Positions 1 to 11,442 of a DNA stretch of 64,000 nt are shown here, in pieces. Made by a program: the position numbers and the translations under genes. The stretch comes from Artocarpus heterophyllus (lineage: Eukaryota > Streptophyta > Magnoliopsida > Rosales > Moraceae). The notes beneath the pieces were generated by a model, which made no database searches, was not told where the DNA came from, and saw nothing but the letters and a program-made list of their open reading frames with translations. Location: positions 25,571,730 through 25,635,729 of the forward strand of contig CM046351.1 of assembly GCA_025403435.1 (NCBI GenBank), written 5' to 3'. The first letter of the stretch is position 1. The number at the start of each line of letters is the position of its first letter.

Positions 1-1977
1 ACGTCATCTTTTATGTACATAACTCTTTTTCATGCAGCGAAACAAAAAGAAACGAAAAAAAATGTGGAGATTTCATTTAAAAAAAGGAGTAAATTTTAAG
101 TTCTAATTTAGTTATTTTTTCAAATTAAAAGTTATTAGCCAATGCAAAAGATAGCATGTTTTATTTCTTTGATAGTTTTTAGGGTTAGTCATAAAACTTT
201 ACCTCCTAATTTTAATTGTTTCTTGACTTGTCAATCTGTTTTTAGAAACTGCAAAGATATCATTTGAATTTAAAAACTTGTTTTAATTTTATCTTTTAGA
301 AACTTTTTTTGGCAAAAAAAAAAAAAGATAAAATAAATATACTCTTAGTTAGACCAAATTTGTTTTTAAAATATATTTTCCTTTTTGAGAAATTTATAAT
401 AAAAATATTTTGACATTTAAAAAGTCATGAACTTTAAGGTCTTTTTTATAAAATAAGTTGTTTTGTTATTTTTCATAACTTTTTAAAGGTAGTTATATTG
501 TTTTGTTGAATTTATTCCATTCATAGAGTGGAAATTAAAATTAGTTTTTTAAGTTTAAAAAGTACTTTGTAATTTTTAAAAACAGAAAAACAAATTGATA
601 AACAATTAAAACTAGAAGGCATAGTTATGTAATTAACTCATATTTTTATGATTTATCATTAATCAAGCCTTAGATATTATATTGGGTCCATCCTTTCAAA
701 TTATAAAAAGAAGCAAAAGAAAAAGAAAACAAGAAGAAAAAAAGACATGTATGGCAAGCATGAAAAGTATCATAGATTAGGAGGTGATAGAAAGGAAATT
801 CTGCTCTTGTGGGGGCAACAGCAACTTCAGAGAAAGCCCAATGAATAATCTATCAGCATTTAGACAATCCCCTTATTTTTATTAGTGATTATTATTATTT
901 TTTTTTAAGAAGAAAGAAAGAAAGGAAAAAGTCCTTTAACCTAGTTTACAAAAAATTTAGGAAAACATATCTGAAGCTCAAAAGGACGTGGAAAAAAAAA
1001 AAAAAAGAAACAGTGAAGAATGAGAAGCCAGCTCATATTAAGGCAATATATAAAGAATGACAACTAATAACAAAATATTTGGTCACTTTCACATGATTTA
1101 ATAGGACCAAAATGTGGTCTAAAGTTCTAAAACACTAAGCAATGTTTATGTATATAATTCTTTTCTTTTCATCAAGCAATGTGACCATACTTAAAAATAA
1201 TAAATATTAGCCCAGAATTTGAATATGTCTGTTGCAGTCAAGTACACTTTATTAGGCAAGGTGTTGCGTCCAAGCCTCACTTGTTATATGGCCTAATCAA
1301 CTTTTCCGCTAAAGTATGTTGCATGATTAGATAGAAATGATCGACATATTCATATTGATGAAGCAAATATAATAAATATCTTTTTTCTATAAGTATTTTT
1401 TTTTTACAGATAGTGCATATTTTAAAGCCAATTAGATCATGTCAAATGTAATTTTTTCTATAGATTTAATTGTTGAAAACAAATATCTACCGGTAGGTTA
1501 TTTTTTAGTACCTATAGAAAAAATCCCCGATATAAAACGTGCAAATAAGTTTTCATCATCTGATGTCAACTTTGCCTTGGTATCTACTTTGCACATTTTT
1601 AATTTGTGCTGTATTATACTATTCCAATAAGATAAGAACAAGTTTGTTTCATTTCAAAAACTTAGAAAGGGGACATTTGTACTTGGTAGGCAAACCGAAT
1701 GTATTTTCCCATGAGAGTAAGCAAAGTTTATATGACCAGCTTAAGATATTGACTTTGAAGCAATCTTTTATTTGGAGAGTTGGCCTTTCAAGCATACTGT
1801 TGGCTAGAGCTCTTAATTTCAAATCACCCATGTTTCCTTTTTAGTTGAAGGGGATTGGGGTATGCAGGAGGAGATCGAAATCGACAAAACCACACCAAAA
1901 TGCCGAAATCAGAATTGCCGGTTTAATTTTTTGATAACACCGATATGAGTCGTACAAAACTGAATCTAACTGCTTAA
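1..1977. other. AT-rich intergenic DNA, no gene recognised
   Basis: Homopolymer-rich and AT-rich sequence. Two overlapping short reading frames at 1439-1630 and 1539-1844 (63 and 101 codons) show no motif I recognise. They overlap in different frames and have no supporting context, so they are probably chance. No LTR, repeat array or RNA gene is evident. Confidence 0.6.
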
Positions 1978-2156
1978 GGGGGTGTTTGGCAGTGGTGGGA
2001 GCCACTCAGTTCCCACCACAATCTCAGTTATAAACAGTATAAAGCTCTCATATGTTACAGTAACAATAAAAAAAATATGCTACAGTATAAAACTCTCACA
2101 TGCTACAGTAAAAGTGGTTCCTACCACTAGTTCCCACCACCTTTCCAAACACCCTA
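1978..2156. mobile_element. Tourist/PIF-like MITE, 179 bp, TAA target duplication
   Basis: The left end begins GGGGGTGTTTGG and the right end, read on the other strand, begins TAGGGTGTTTGG. TAA directly flanks both ends (1975-1977 and 2157-2159), the 3 bp signature of PIF/Harbinger-related MITEs. Inside are two direct copies of a motif close to ACAGTATAAARCTCTCAYATG, and subterminal GTGGGA/TCCCAC repeats. There is no coding capacity. This is the best preserved copy of a family seen several more times in the first 20 kb. Confidence 0.75.
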
Positions 2157-2230
2157 TAAATAGTGGTTTTAGTCTATTTTGGAAAGTCTTAGGTTCAGTC
2201 CAGACCGAATCAGATCGAAATAAACCGATT

Positions 2231-2410
2231 TAGTGTTTCAAAAGATGATGGGAACGGGTGATGGGAACCACTTTTGTTGTAGCATATGGAAGTTTTATAC
2301 TGTAGCAATTTTTTTATTATTACTGTAGCATGTGAGAGCTTTACACTGTTTATAACTGAGTTTGTAGTAGGACTATGTAGTAGGAACCATTGGCAAACAC
2401 AGCATGCCCC
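2231..2410. mobile_element. MITE of the same family, opposite orientation, diverged
   Basis: Starts near GTGTTTCAAAAG and ends GGCAAACACAGCATGCCCC. It contains GTAGCATATGGAAGTTTTATACTGTAG-type and TACTGTAGCATGTGAGAG-type motifs, the reverse complement of the dimer in the element at 1978-2156. The ends are eroded, so the boundaries are good to about 10 bp and no target duplication is clear. Confidence 0.55.
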
Positions 2411-3693
2411 TAGGCTGGGCCTCAATCTGTCACTAAAAATCAAACCAAACTCCCTTAAATGGGCCAGTTCAATCTGATCTACCCCTAAAGATGGTTTGCG
2501 GTTTACATTTTTGAAAAATAGAAGGTTTCGTTACGAAGATATTGATAGTTCGGAACTGAATCAAACAATGCACTCTCCTAAAAGGGGGAAATGGAGTTTT
2601 TCTTCAAAATTGCATACCTTAAATTTTAAGACAACGTAGAGTAATATAATTTGGTCATCTGCTTATTCTATCTGCATTCAGCAAAATAATTTGGTCATCA
2701 ACTTTTTCCCTCAAGGGATGCTTGGTATCTAAAGGAACGTTCATTTGTTTGAATATGCTTATATTAAAAAAAAAAAAAAGCTTAAAATAAAAGGGATTAT
2801 AGTACAAAACATGTTATTCATGACAAAAACAAAATTAAGACACCACAACAAAAAATAGGACTTCCATTAGACCATTTTGCTCCCAAATATGGCAGATTTC
2901 ACCACACTAAAAAGTGAGCACATCATGTGGTCTGTGGTACTTAATTTATATTTTGTTTCACCCCTTGTAATTTTGGTCCATTTGCTTCGCTTCCCCATGT
3001 GGGAAGGTTCCAATTAGGAGATATTTAATACAAAAGCAATGACGGGTTTACAACAAATTTTCCACCAGAACAATGATTATGGGCCCTCAAATTACCACTT
3101 ACGGACACGCCGCCCTCCTCAGCCACCGTGTGAGGCCATCATTAGGGCCCCATTACAGATTGTCCACGATTAGTATTTTGTTCCTATCCAAAATAAGCAT
3201 TTAGATTTTGTATATTTCTACTTTGAGTCTCAAGTTTTTTTTAAAAAAAATTTTCTTGACGTTAATTGATTTCTTCTTCGTTTTACAGTTGACAAATTTA
3301 CAGTGGTAATTATAAAGTTTTCCTGAAGTTTAAATTGTTACACAAAGTATTCTTTTTTTTTTTAAAGCTATTGTTGAATATTCCTATGCTACTTTCGGTG
3401 GTAAGAATATTTCAAATTCTTGCTAAAATTACCATATCATTTTGGGCGGCAAAATTGTTTTTAAGTTCTTGCTAAAGAAGACACGTGTATTTTCCTCACC
3501 AATAGCAAGCACACCCATCTAAAAAAACCAACACTTCTTAGAACAATAGCCCAAGTTCTTATAAACCAGTGATCAACCTTATTTTTGATCGACGTGGGAC
3601 CTTTTGCATTGCCAATAATCCCTCACTCAAACAAGACCCACGAGATTCCCCTAGCCCTCCTTCAATCGGGACGAGTAGCGCATCCTTATATAG
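2411..3693. other. Intergenic, nothing recognised
   Basis: AT-rich with poly-A and poly-T tracts and no coherent reading frame. The stretch near 3565-3690 (CGACGTGGGACC and an adjacent C-rich segment) has the look of an eroded transposon end, but I found no partner repeat in the window. Confidence 0.5.
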
Positions 3694-3830
3694 GGTGTTT
3701 GAGAAACTTAGTTCATACCAATGTTTTAAATTCAAGTAGTGTAAAGCAAAAATAAGCTATAGTGTAAAGCTCTTATATACTACAGTGAGCACTCTAATTA
3801 ACCTATAATCAACCTCATTCCCAGCTAATG
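3694..3830. mobile_element. MITE remnant
   Basis: Begins TAGGGTGTTTGAGAAAC, matching the terminal sequence of the MITE at 1978, and contains a TATAGTGTAAAGCTCTTATA-type motif corresponding to its internal repeat unit. The right terminus cannot be located with certainty. Confidence 0.4.
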
Positions 3831-4877
3831 AGGAATTTTCGTATTCCCAACATGGAAAAATCACTCTCCAATACTATACTATTCTTAATGTTAAATATTT
3901 TGACAAATGCTATATTCGGTAGAAAATTTTGCGCCAAACATAACATACGTCAAATTTTAGCATTTGATTACTATCGATTGGTATATTTACTCGGAGGTGA
4001 GGATTCGAACTTTTTACCTTTTACCAAAGTTAGATATGGATTTACTATTAGGCTATGTTTATTAATTGCTATTAATTATTACAACCTTGACATTTTCAAA
4101 TTATTTTACAATAAATTTTTTTACAACTTTCATAGCATGATAATTATGTAAAAAAAATATAGCGTTCGAAACGACATTATGCATTAAATTTGAGTTATTG
4201 GGCAAAACAACTCCACCTGAATTGCCCCATTCGAATATAAAAATAAAAATAAAAAACATATAAAAAATAAAACGAACTCAAAATTCCAATAGACGTACGA
4301 AAAGAAATGAAAAAAAAAAGAAGAAAAAACAGAAAGAAAGAAAGTATTTCTACGTTTTACACTTGTAAGAGATTTATTTTTTCATTATTTTTTTTAAAAT
4401 TTTTTGATAAAGAAGGAAAAAGTGGTAGTTATCCCAATTGAGTGAGGCACATGGAAGACAATTATGGGGAAAAAATGGAAGTATAATAATAATAGAAAAA
4501 AAATCTTTTTCTCAATGAGAGGATATGCCGGGTCCCTTTATGGATCTGTTATTGTCCAAATTTGTAGAATATCCATTCATAAATTAACAAAAAAAAGTGC
4601 AAACTGAAACAATTCTTAGACTTTAAGGATTGAAAATGTTGTGAATTTATATTTGGAGGACAAAGTAAAGTAACCGCAATAATTTGAGAAACATGGGTGG
4701 AATTAAGTCAAGAAATAATATGCCAAATGCGCGTGGAAAAAATTGACGAAATCTCTTAGAATGTGCAATATGAGACAGTCCTTATGATTCAAGGATTAAA
4801 ATACTAAAATTTGAAACTTGGAGAACAAAAAATAATTTGAGAGAAAACTAGTGAAATTATAATAGGGGGTTTGGGAA
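3831..4877. other. Intergenic, nothing firm
   Basis: A 107-codon frame at 3828-4151 has no recognisable motif. On the minus strand, 3997-4010 reads GTTCGAATCCTCAC, similar to a Pol III B box, but no correctly spaced A box accompanies it. The rest is A-rich low-complexity sequence. Confidence 0.45.
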
Positions 4878-5082
4878 GGATCCTGACTCCTATATCTCTT
4901 TTTTGTGTCTTTTTTTATAGCTCTCTAATAATATTTTGCTACATCAATTAAAAAGGTCGCGTCAATTAAAATACTATGACGTATTATTTAAAATACCACG
5001 TCAATTAAAATACAGCACCACATCAGCTAAACGATGCCATGCCATTCAAAATATTGTCAATTAAAATGCTAATGGTTAACAA
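4878..5082 (+). repeat. Left terminal inverted repeat of the 4878-5984 element
   Basis: Pairs with the reverse complement of 5783-5984 with scattered mismatches and small indels. It includes three spaced copies of TCAATTAAAATAC or close variants, so the arm is itself internally repetitive. Confidence 0.65.
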
Positions 5083-5782
5083 AAGTTTTCTTTTTCCTTT
5101 TCCCTCATAAAACCAAAAAAAAAAAAAAGTAGGGTTATATATATATATATATATTTTGCCGCATTCCCCCAATAGCATCGGCAATTTCCTCAAGGTCTTG
5201 CAAGAGAAGTAGAACTTCAATAAGGGTTTTCCATTGTTATCGTATCGCTAATATATGTATTTTTATGAATATTCATGCAATTGTACATATGATCTCTCTC
5301 CAACCAACTTTTTATGCGTATTGAAATTTAATCATGTAGTTGTACTGGGCTTGTATTTCCTTTGTTGTTTCTCATCTAGGCATTATACCCGTCGCACTTT
5401 GCCCAAATTTAACAAGAAAGTAAACAATAAAAGTTTAGGGCAATTTTTTGCCAAAACCAAATATTGTATATTATTCAATATCAAACTTAAAACACTTTTA
5501 TTGTAGGGAAAAAAAAATAGTTATGTAGCGCGAAGATAAAAAATAATGAAATATTGTTTAAAATAGAAATATTTGTTTTATTAACTAACTATTGTTATTG
5601 ATTTTTTTTTTAAATCATGGATGGCAATAACAATTTTGCAGAGGAAGATCTTCAATTATGTAGAAGTTAGATTTTAATGGTGATGAGGAAAATTTTTGAA
5701 GGCAAAACGTTTTTTTTTTCTTGAAATAATTTAATCATTTAAACTATTTGTTTTCATTTTATGAGAAAAAAGTGAAAAAGAT

Positions 5783-5984
5783 GTTTTTAAGTATTAATAT
5801 TTTAATTGATAATATTTTAAAAAACATGGCATTATTTAGTTGATGTGGTGTATTTTAATTGATGTAGCATTTTAAATAATGTTTCATGGTATTTTAATTA
5901 ACATGACATTTTTAATTAATGTGGCAAGATATTATTGGGGGATATATAAGGGGATATCAAAGAGGGGACATAGGAGACGGATCT
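5783..5984 (-). repeat. Right terminal inverted repeat of the 4878-5984 element
   Basis: Reverse-complement partner of 4878-5082. Its outer end (ACATAGGAGACGGATCT) mirrors the left end. Only 15 bp separate it from the next transposon, which starts at 6000. Confidence 0.65.
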
Positions 5985-5999
5985 AAGTCGCTGGGGAAG

Positions 6000-6824
6000 T
6001 AGGGCTGTACAAAAACCGCCCCGCATCCGCCAATCTCTCACGTCGGCGCCCGCCGTTCTCAAAAAAAGTAGGTTTACATTAGCAACCCACTGACGGGCGG
6101 GTTCAACCCACCCACTAATATATTCATATGGGCGGGTTTGGTTTTAAGTTTTAGAGGACGAGCCTCGCCCGCCTATATATTTTTTAAAAAAACTTATCAT
6201 TTATTTGATTTTGTTCTTATTTTAGAGATGATTGAACAATCCAACACTCCAAGCACGGGCTCGACTGTCTCTTGACATATTAGAAACTGGAAATTCTTCT
6301 ATTATTTTGTGAAGTAATCAAAATTCAAATCAAGTAAGTTGTAGAGAAAGCCTTAAAAAGAAAAAGAACATTTGACTTTGTTTATCATTTCATTTGTAGT
6401 ATTTTATTATTTTCGAACCTAGTGAATAGGCTTTAATCTTGATGGACTCTTGACTTTGTTCATCACTTCATCTGTAGTTGATGTTTCTTGTTGCAGTGAA
6501 TGATTATGTTTCTTAATTTATACTTTTGAATATGGTCACTATCTTTAGGTATCAAACTTGCTTGTTGTTGGGAATGCTTTATGTATTATCATCTTATATT
6601 TTTTATAAATTTTCTTCACTTTCTAAAAATAAGGTCCAAAAAATTACATTAGGCAATAGCATAGGTCTAAACCGTCTCAACCCGCACGTAACCACCCACA
6701 ACCAAACCGAAACCACCCGTCATGTGGTGGGCGGTTTACGTGTTGGTTAATCGCCAACCTGCCATCTAAAAAAACCACACCGCATTCGCCTAAAAACCGT
6801 CAAACCGCCCACCATTCACCCCTA
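6000..6824. mobile_element. hAT element, Ac/Ds-like ends, non-autonomous, 825 bp
   Basis: The left end is TAGGGCTGTACAAAAACCG. The right end, read on the minus strand, is TAGGGGTGAATGGTGGGCGG; both resemble the TAGGGATGAAA end of Ac/Ds. An 8 bp target duplication flanks it: TGGGGAAG at 5992-5999 and TTAGGAAG at 6825-6832 (6 of 8 identical). Both subterminal regions are rich in GGGCGGG/CCCGCC and AACCG motifs, the usual place for hAT transposase binding repeats. The interior has no recognisable transposase; the 74-codon frame at 6526-6750 is not a known domain. Confidence 0.75.
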
Positions 6825-6832
6825 TTAGGAAG

Positions 6833-6983
6833 TAAGTTAAAACCGAGAGTTAAAACTAAAAGTACTGTAGCATGTAAGAGCTTTTAACTCTAACATATTT
6901 TAGTATTATATTATAACGTATAAAAACTTTATACTGTTTAAGTTAAAACGAATGAGTTATAATTGAGATACTTAAACACCCTA
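6833..6983. mobile_element. MITE remnant abutting the hAT element
   Basis: Contains TACTGTAGCATGTAAGAGCT and a second, decayed half (AAAAACTTTATACTGTTTAAG), the same internal dimer as the MITE at 1978. It ends TTAAACACCCTA like that element's terminus. The left end is blurred by the hAT target site. Confidence 0.5.
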
Positions 6984-8204
6984 CAAACCAAGAAAATAGT
7001 CTATAATTCTATGGATATTTTAAAGCCGCCATGGATTTAATGTGAAGAAGATGTGTATACAATTGGAAACGGACGGCTTTGGCCGGTGCAAAATGAAAAA
7101 ATTGAAAACGACATCATTATTTTATTTTATTGTTTTATAGGATTTTGTTTTGTTATGACGTTGGAAGTGATTCAGAATTTAGGCGGAACAAGGAGATGCC
7201 AATTGCCAACCCATCGGTCCTGGTTAGTGGACATGGTAAAAGGGGGTCCCATTGCAGGCTTTATAAGGTCATCCATAACTAACTTTCCTTGATATACAGT
7301 GATTTTTTAAAAAAAAAAGGAAGAAAAAAAACTAACAAAAAATAAGGCGAAAAGAAAAACAAAAGGCTGAAAGCCACCTCACTTGTTTGATATTTCATTC
7401 AATTGAAAATGACGTATCATATTGTGGTGGATCATAGAGAAGCCCTCGTTTTGATGATTTAAGACTCATATGTTTCTTCAAAAACTCTTTAAATTTTTTG
7501 AATTTAAATTTAAATTTAAATATTAAAATTTTTTTAGATATATATTTATTTCTCACAAATTTAAATTCTTTGAGTATTAAGAATTTAAGTTTTCAGAATT
7601 CTGACTCATCATTGATACTCGGATATCCTTACTATAGTAAAAATTAAAATTTCCTCTCCTATATTTGTGAAAAAAAATCATAATTTCTTCATTTGTTATC
7701 CAATCGAGATGATTCTTTTTTTATTGTGTTCTTAGTGAAGAGAAGAATAAATTAAGATCCACATTATACTTTTTTAGGATCATTAACATTAAGATTTTAT
7801 TAGATTTTTTAATAAATTAAAAACTATTTTCACTACCTCTCCAAACACAAATTTTAATTTTATTTAATATATAGATTAAAACTTAAATGCATATCCAAAC
7901 GTTAATTCGGATAATAATTTAAATTACAAACTCAAATTCTAATTCAAATCACACTAACTTAAATAAATCACTAATTCGAATCTATTTACTAAACGGACCC
8001 TTAATTTGTCCTCAAATTTTGCCCTGTTTTTGTTAAATTCAAGTTTCTTCTCTTTTTTTTTTTTTCACATGTTCTTTTTTTATTCCTTACACAGCTATCT
8101 TGGTACATTAAAATGACGAATGGTATTTTTGATGATTTTTGTGTAGTTAATATGCTATTAAGGATCACCATGCAGTTGTTTAGCATCTTGTTTGGAACCA
8201 ATAG
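6984..8204. other. Intergenic; possible PIF-type end near 7985
   Basis: A 79-codon frame at 7053-7292 has no recognisable domain. The region from ~7490 to 8000 is rich in AAATTTAAATTTAAAT. The sequence ACTAAACGGACCCTTAA near 7985-8003 resembles the terminal repeat of Tourist-type MITEs, but I could not find its left partner. Confidence 0.4.
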
Positions 8205-8335
8205 TTCTAACTAATAAAGAGTGTAAAACTTTCAGCAACTATAATAAAAAACAAAAAGTTGTCACATTGTCAAACTCTCACGTGTTATAATTTTTAAACC
8301 AATATTTTTAATTCTAACTGCTCTCTTGAATAGCC
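8205..8335. mobile_element. MITE remnant
   Basis: Two decayed copies of the family motif are visible: AGAGTGTAAAACTTTCAGCA and TGTCAAACTCTCACGTGTTA, spaced as in the better preserved copies. Short TTCTAACT repeats lie near both ends. Boundaries are approximate. Confidence 0.4.
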
Positions 8336-8773
8336 TAACGAATTTTAATTGTAAAAATGGACCAACAAAATGCAAATATTAATATATTAGAGTCTAAGAA
8401 TCATTGACTAAACCAAAAAAATTGAATACTATTTTCATCCCTTGTTTCCCGGGAGGAATTCTCTAAATATATATTTTGAAAATTTTCTCTAGAAAACATT
8501 CGCTGGTCATCACCTTTTTAGTTTCCTCACTTTTACTACAAAATTTTCTTTTCTTTTTAGTGTTTTTTTTTATCCTGAATAATCTTCTTAGAGATTTTTT
8601 TCTTTTTTTGGTTAGTGATTTTACAACTGGGGTGTCCTTGACGATTCTTCCCTATAGGACTAGTCGAATTCTTCTGTATAGGATCATGGTCTTTTTCATT
8701 TAGAGCAGAATTACCTTTCTTGATTCTTAAACCAGAGTATACTTTACTTTAAGGCAGCGTTCATCGGATCTAA
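8336..8773. other. Intergenic, nothing recognised
   Basis: The 75-codon frame at 8476-8703 is a T-rich stretch encoding mostly Phe and Leu. It has the composition of low-complexity DNA rather than of a gene, and there is no family signature. Confidence 0.5.
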
Positions 8774-9234
8774 GGTTGGCAATATGGGTCACGACGCGAC
8801 AAGACGACTCAAACTCAAAAACAACACGAATTTCACGGGTTAGGGTTGAAGAAAAGGGGGTATGGGTCAAATTCGGGTAGACCGGAAATTGACATGAAAA
8901 GAACGAGTCAATTTAGAGTTGAACTAGCCTAACCCGAACACGACACAAAAGCTATGAAAAAATATTTTAAAAATATTTACATTACATATTTTAGAGTTTG
9001 TTATGAACTTGTGATAGTAGTTCTCATAAATTTATGCTTTTATTATAGAATTTTCATGTGAACTTTGGGCTTGTCTTTCAATTTCATGTTATGGGTTAAT
9101 TTTGATTCGTATCATGTTCATGTTGTGGTTTTCAAAATATTTTTGTCATGTGTCGGGTTTGGATTTGACTAAAAATAAGAAAGAAATAACTAAACACGAC
9201 ACACAACATGTGACACAATATTCCTCCCCTAATT
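8774..9234. mobile_element. Probable eroded hAT element
   Basis: The left end GGTTGGCAATATGGGTCACG resembles the reverse complement of the right end (GGGGAGGAATATTGTGTCAC). Flanks GGATCTAA (8766-8773) and AAATCTAA (9235-9242) agree at 6 of 8 positions, as for a hAT target duplication. Subterminal GGGTTAGGGTT, CGGGT and CACGAC motifs recur in both halves. No transposase remains. Alignment of the very ends is imperfect, so this is a candidate call. Confidence 0.45.
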
Positions 9235-9696
9235 AAATCTAAAGGAATATAATGGTATTGAAAATAAAAATATAAAGATAATTGGTTATCTTTTAGTGTT
9301 TACTTGTCTATTAAATAGTATGATAGAAGATAATGATTTTCTAGTATTTATTAGCAATGGTAAATTTTATCAGTTATATGTACCTTTGGGCAATCACTGC
9401 ATAGAATTCTCACCTGACCCCCGATTTTTTGATTGTGCAAGTACATTATATAACATGGGAGCTTATTAAGGGTATCTAAGTAAATTTAACATATTATTTT
9501 ACTTTGAAGAGTACTCAATACTAAGAGGATGCAAGAATTGACATCCATTTTCTTTATTTTCTATATTATATGGGCCCACTAACTTACATAACCAATGTTT
9601 TAAATAAATGATTAAAAGGAAAAGACAATGACTTCTCATCTATATTTTTCTTTTATGTAAAGTAAACGCGTTTTAAAATGATTGTTTAGAAATGAA
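9235..9696. other. Intergenic, nothing recognised
   Basis: AT-rich sequence without open frames of note, repeats or terminal inverted repeats that I can detect. Confidence 0.5.
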
Positions 9697-9846
9697 TTAG
9701 AGTTCTTTTAGGAAATATGTTGGAGCTTGATGTTAAAACTTAAACACTGTAGTATATGAGAGCTTTATACTGTAACAAATTTTTATTTTTTATTGTAGCA
9801 TGTAAAAACTTTACACTGTATTAGTTGAAACTTAACGAACTCTTAA
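9697..9846. mobile_element. MITE, ~150 bp
   Basis: Left end TTAGAGTTCTTTTAG and reverse complement of the right end TTAAGAGTTCGTTAAG form a terminal inverted repeat. Inside are the two family motifs CTGTAGTATATGAGAGCTTT and TTGTAGCATGTAAAAACTTT separated by an A/T tract. Same family architecture as 1978-2156, with a different outermost sequence. Confidence 0.6.
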
Positions 9847-10259
9847 CCATTATCATGTATCAATATATAATCTAATATATATGTATGTATTCTTTCTGCC
9901 ACAATTTTAAAAGTTGTGCATATTTTTTAGTTTCTATTGCTCCCTTTGACAAGTTTTCTCTGTCAGCTCAATCAGTGGCTAACTAGTGGAATTGACTTGC
10001 GGATCATAGTCACTTTCATTAATTGACAATGGATTTACCTTTCAATTTAAAAAAAAGGGTTTACTTTAAGATGAGTTTGCATAGAAATGAATTAGCCATT
10101 TTCCTTATATTAACTTTGCTTAACACTTACTGAACGTTAAGTTCCCAATCATTTCCTTTTAGAAAGCTACACAGTGAGCATGATACAAAGTAATGCAGTG
10201 GTGTGGAAAAAACAGTGCTTGTTTTAGCATTTCAAGGAGTTTCAAACCCCTATGCCTCC

Positions 10260-10310
<51 letters not shown>

Positions 10311-10544
10311 TTATTAACCTAATTAACTAGAAAAGCAAAAGAAAAAAAAAATTAATATAGTCTGTTTGAGAACATGGTTCTAACTAATAAAATTAGTAAG
10401 AACTTTCGTTACATGCAACACGAGTATTGTAGTTTTATTTCGAGGTAGAAGGGCTATGTTTTACCAGCGCAAAAAGAGGACTATGTTTCTTTTGACTGGT
10501 ATACTTGATTAGGATCAATGGCCAAAAAATCAGTACCTAGAGAA
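9847..10544. other. Intergenic DNA up to element A
   Basis: No gene seen. Contains an AT microsatellite and, at ~10370-10440, a possible scrap of the MITE family (AAAATTAGTAAGAACTTT and TATTGTAGTTTTAT). The last bases precede the CAAAT target duplication of element A. Confidence 0.5.
10268..10308. repeat. AT dinucleotide microsatellite
   Basis: About 20 uninterrupted AT units. Expected to be length-polymorphic; no other role is indicated. Confidence 0.95.
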
Positions 10545-10549
10545 CAAAT

Positions 10550-11014
10550 TGTTAGAATAAAATTGTGATGAAAACCATCATCATCTAGGATCGTTCATGT
10601 CAAATCATCAAGAATATTAATAAGATGCGGAAGCTAACCTGAATCCATTGATTGAATGTGATTCTTGAGTCTTTTGGTTGAGGATCTTCCAAGTCTGGTA
10701 CATAAATCCTCCTTAACAGAATGCTCTCTAATTTCTCTGCAGATGGGGAACAGAAAAATAATGTACGTACTGACTTGGGGAGCACAACCCCTTTATATAA
10801 TTGTTAAACCTTAGCAATTATCCTTAATTACTAATTTAGCTCATCATAAAATTAGTAATTTCCCTTTTGGTCTCTACACATAGGAGGCCCACACTTAATG
10901 ATGCATTAAAAGCCCAAAACCTAAATTGATCACTTTTAATTGGGCAACCTTATTGATAGCCTTTAATTCACATTTATTTAATATATTGGCCCATAATTGG
11001 ATTTTGATCCAACA
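10550..11014 (-). repeat. Element A 3' LTR
   Basis: 465 bp, starts TGTTAGAATAAAATTGTG and ends TTTTGATCCAACA on the plus strand, TG..CA on both strands. It is the downstream LTR because the element is on the minus strand. It aligns end to end with 17051-17514. Confidence 0.93.
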
Positions 11015-11030
11015 ATCTCCCACTTGGGCT
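11015..11030 (-). other. Element A polypurine tract
   Basis: On the minus strand the bases immediately before the 3' LTR read GCCCAAGTGGGAGAT, a purine-rich tract of the kind that primes plus-strand DNA synthesis in plant copia elements (compare AAGTGGGAGAT in element E). Confidence 0.8.
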
Positions 11031-11442
11031 ATATATGAAACTTTATAAATGTGAATTATACCTTATGAGCTCATGAATTTTGCTATCAAAACCTTATGCA
11101 CCTCAACAATCTTGTCCATTAACCATATCAATATAGGACCAAAGCGACCTTCGTTACATATGTCGTAACTAGACCCATCAATGATCACATATACCAATAC
11201 AACTAATAACAAGATCAAGCATGGATGTGTAGCATGGAAATTTCATGCAATGTGATCTTAACATGCCTATTTCCAACTGGTCCACCTGAAAACTTTAGTG
11301 AGATCAAACCATACCAAAATCAGAGTGTGAATAAACTGAAACTTTATTTCTACAGAAAATAACCTTAAAATATCCATAAACTGAAATAACCGAAAAATGT
11401 CTATATCATAAGAGCATTTAAAATTACAAACTCCCACTAAAA

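Larger units (their letters stand above)
4878..5984. mobile_element. Non-autonomous DNA transposon with ~200 bp terminal inverted repeats (Mutator-like)
   Basis: The first ~205 bases (4878-5082) and the reverse complement of the last ~202 bases (5783-5984) align along their whole length. Shared blocks include GGATCC/AGATCC starts, CTCCTAT, TAATAAT.TTTG, repeated CAATTAAAATA, CACATCA.CTAAA and AATATT.TCAATTAAAAT. Long TIRs around a short non-coding core are typical of Mutator-like MITEs. No 9 bp target duplication could be identified, so superfamily assignment rests on TIR length alone. A foldback-type element is the alternative. Confidence 0.65.

Noticed and set aside
1439..1844. Two overlapping frames that at first looked organellar
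   Set aside because: Could not be matched to any plastid or mitochondrial gene I know; the frames conflict and composition equals the surroundings.
3997..4010. Pol III B-box-like sequence (tRNA or SINE)
   Set aside because: No correctly spaced A box, no cloverleaf, no poly-A tail or target duplication.
7490..8003. A complete Tourist MITE ending at ACTAAACGGACCC
   Set aside because: The left terminal partner and target duplication could not be found by eye.
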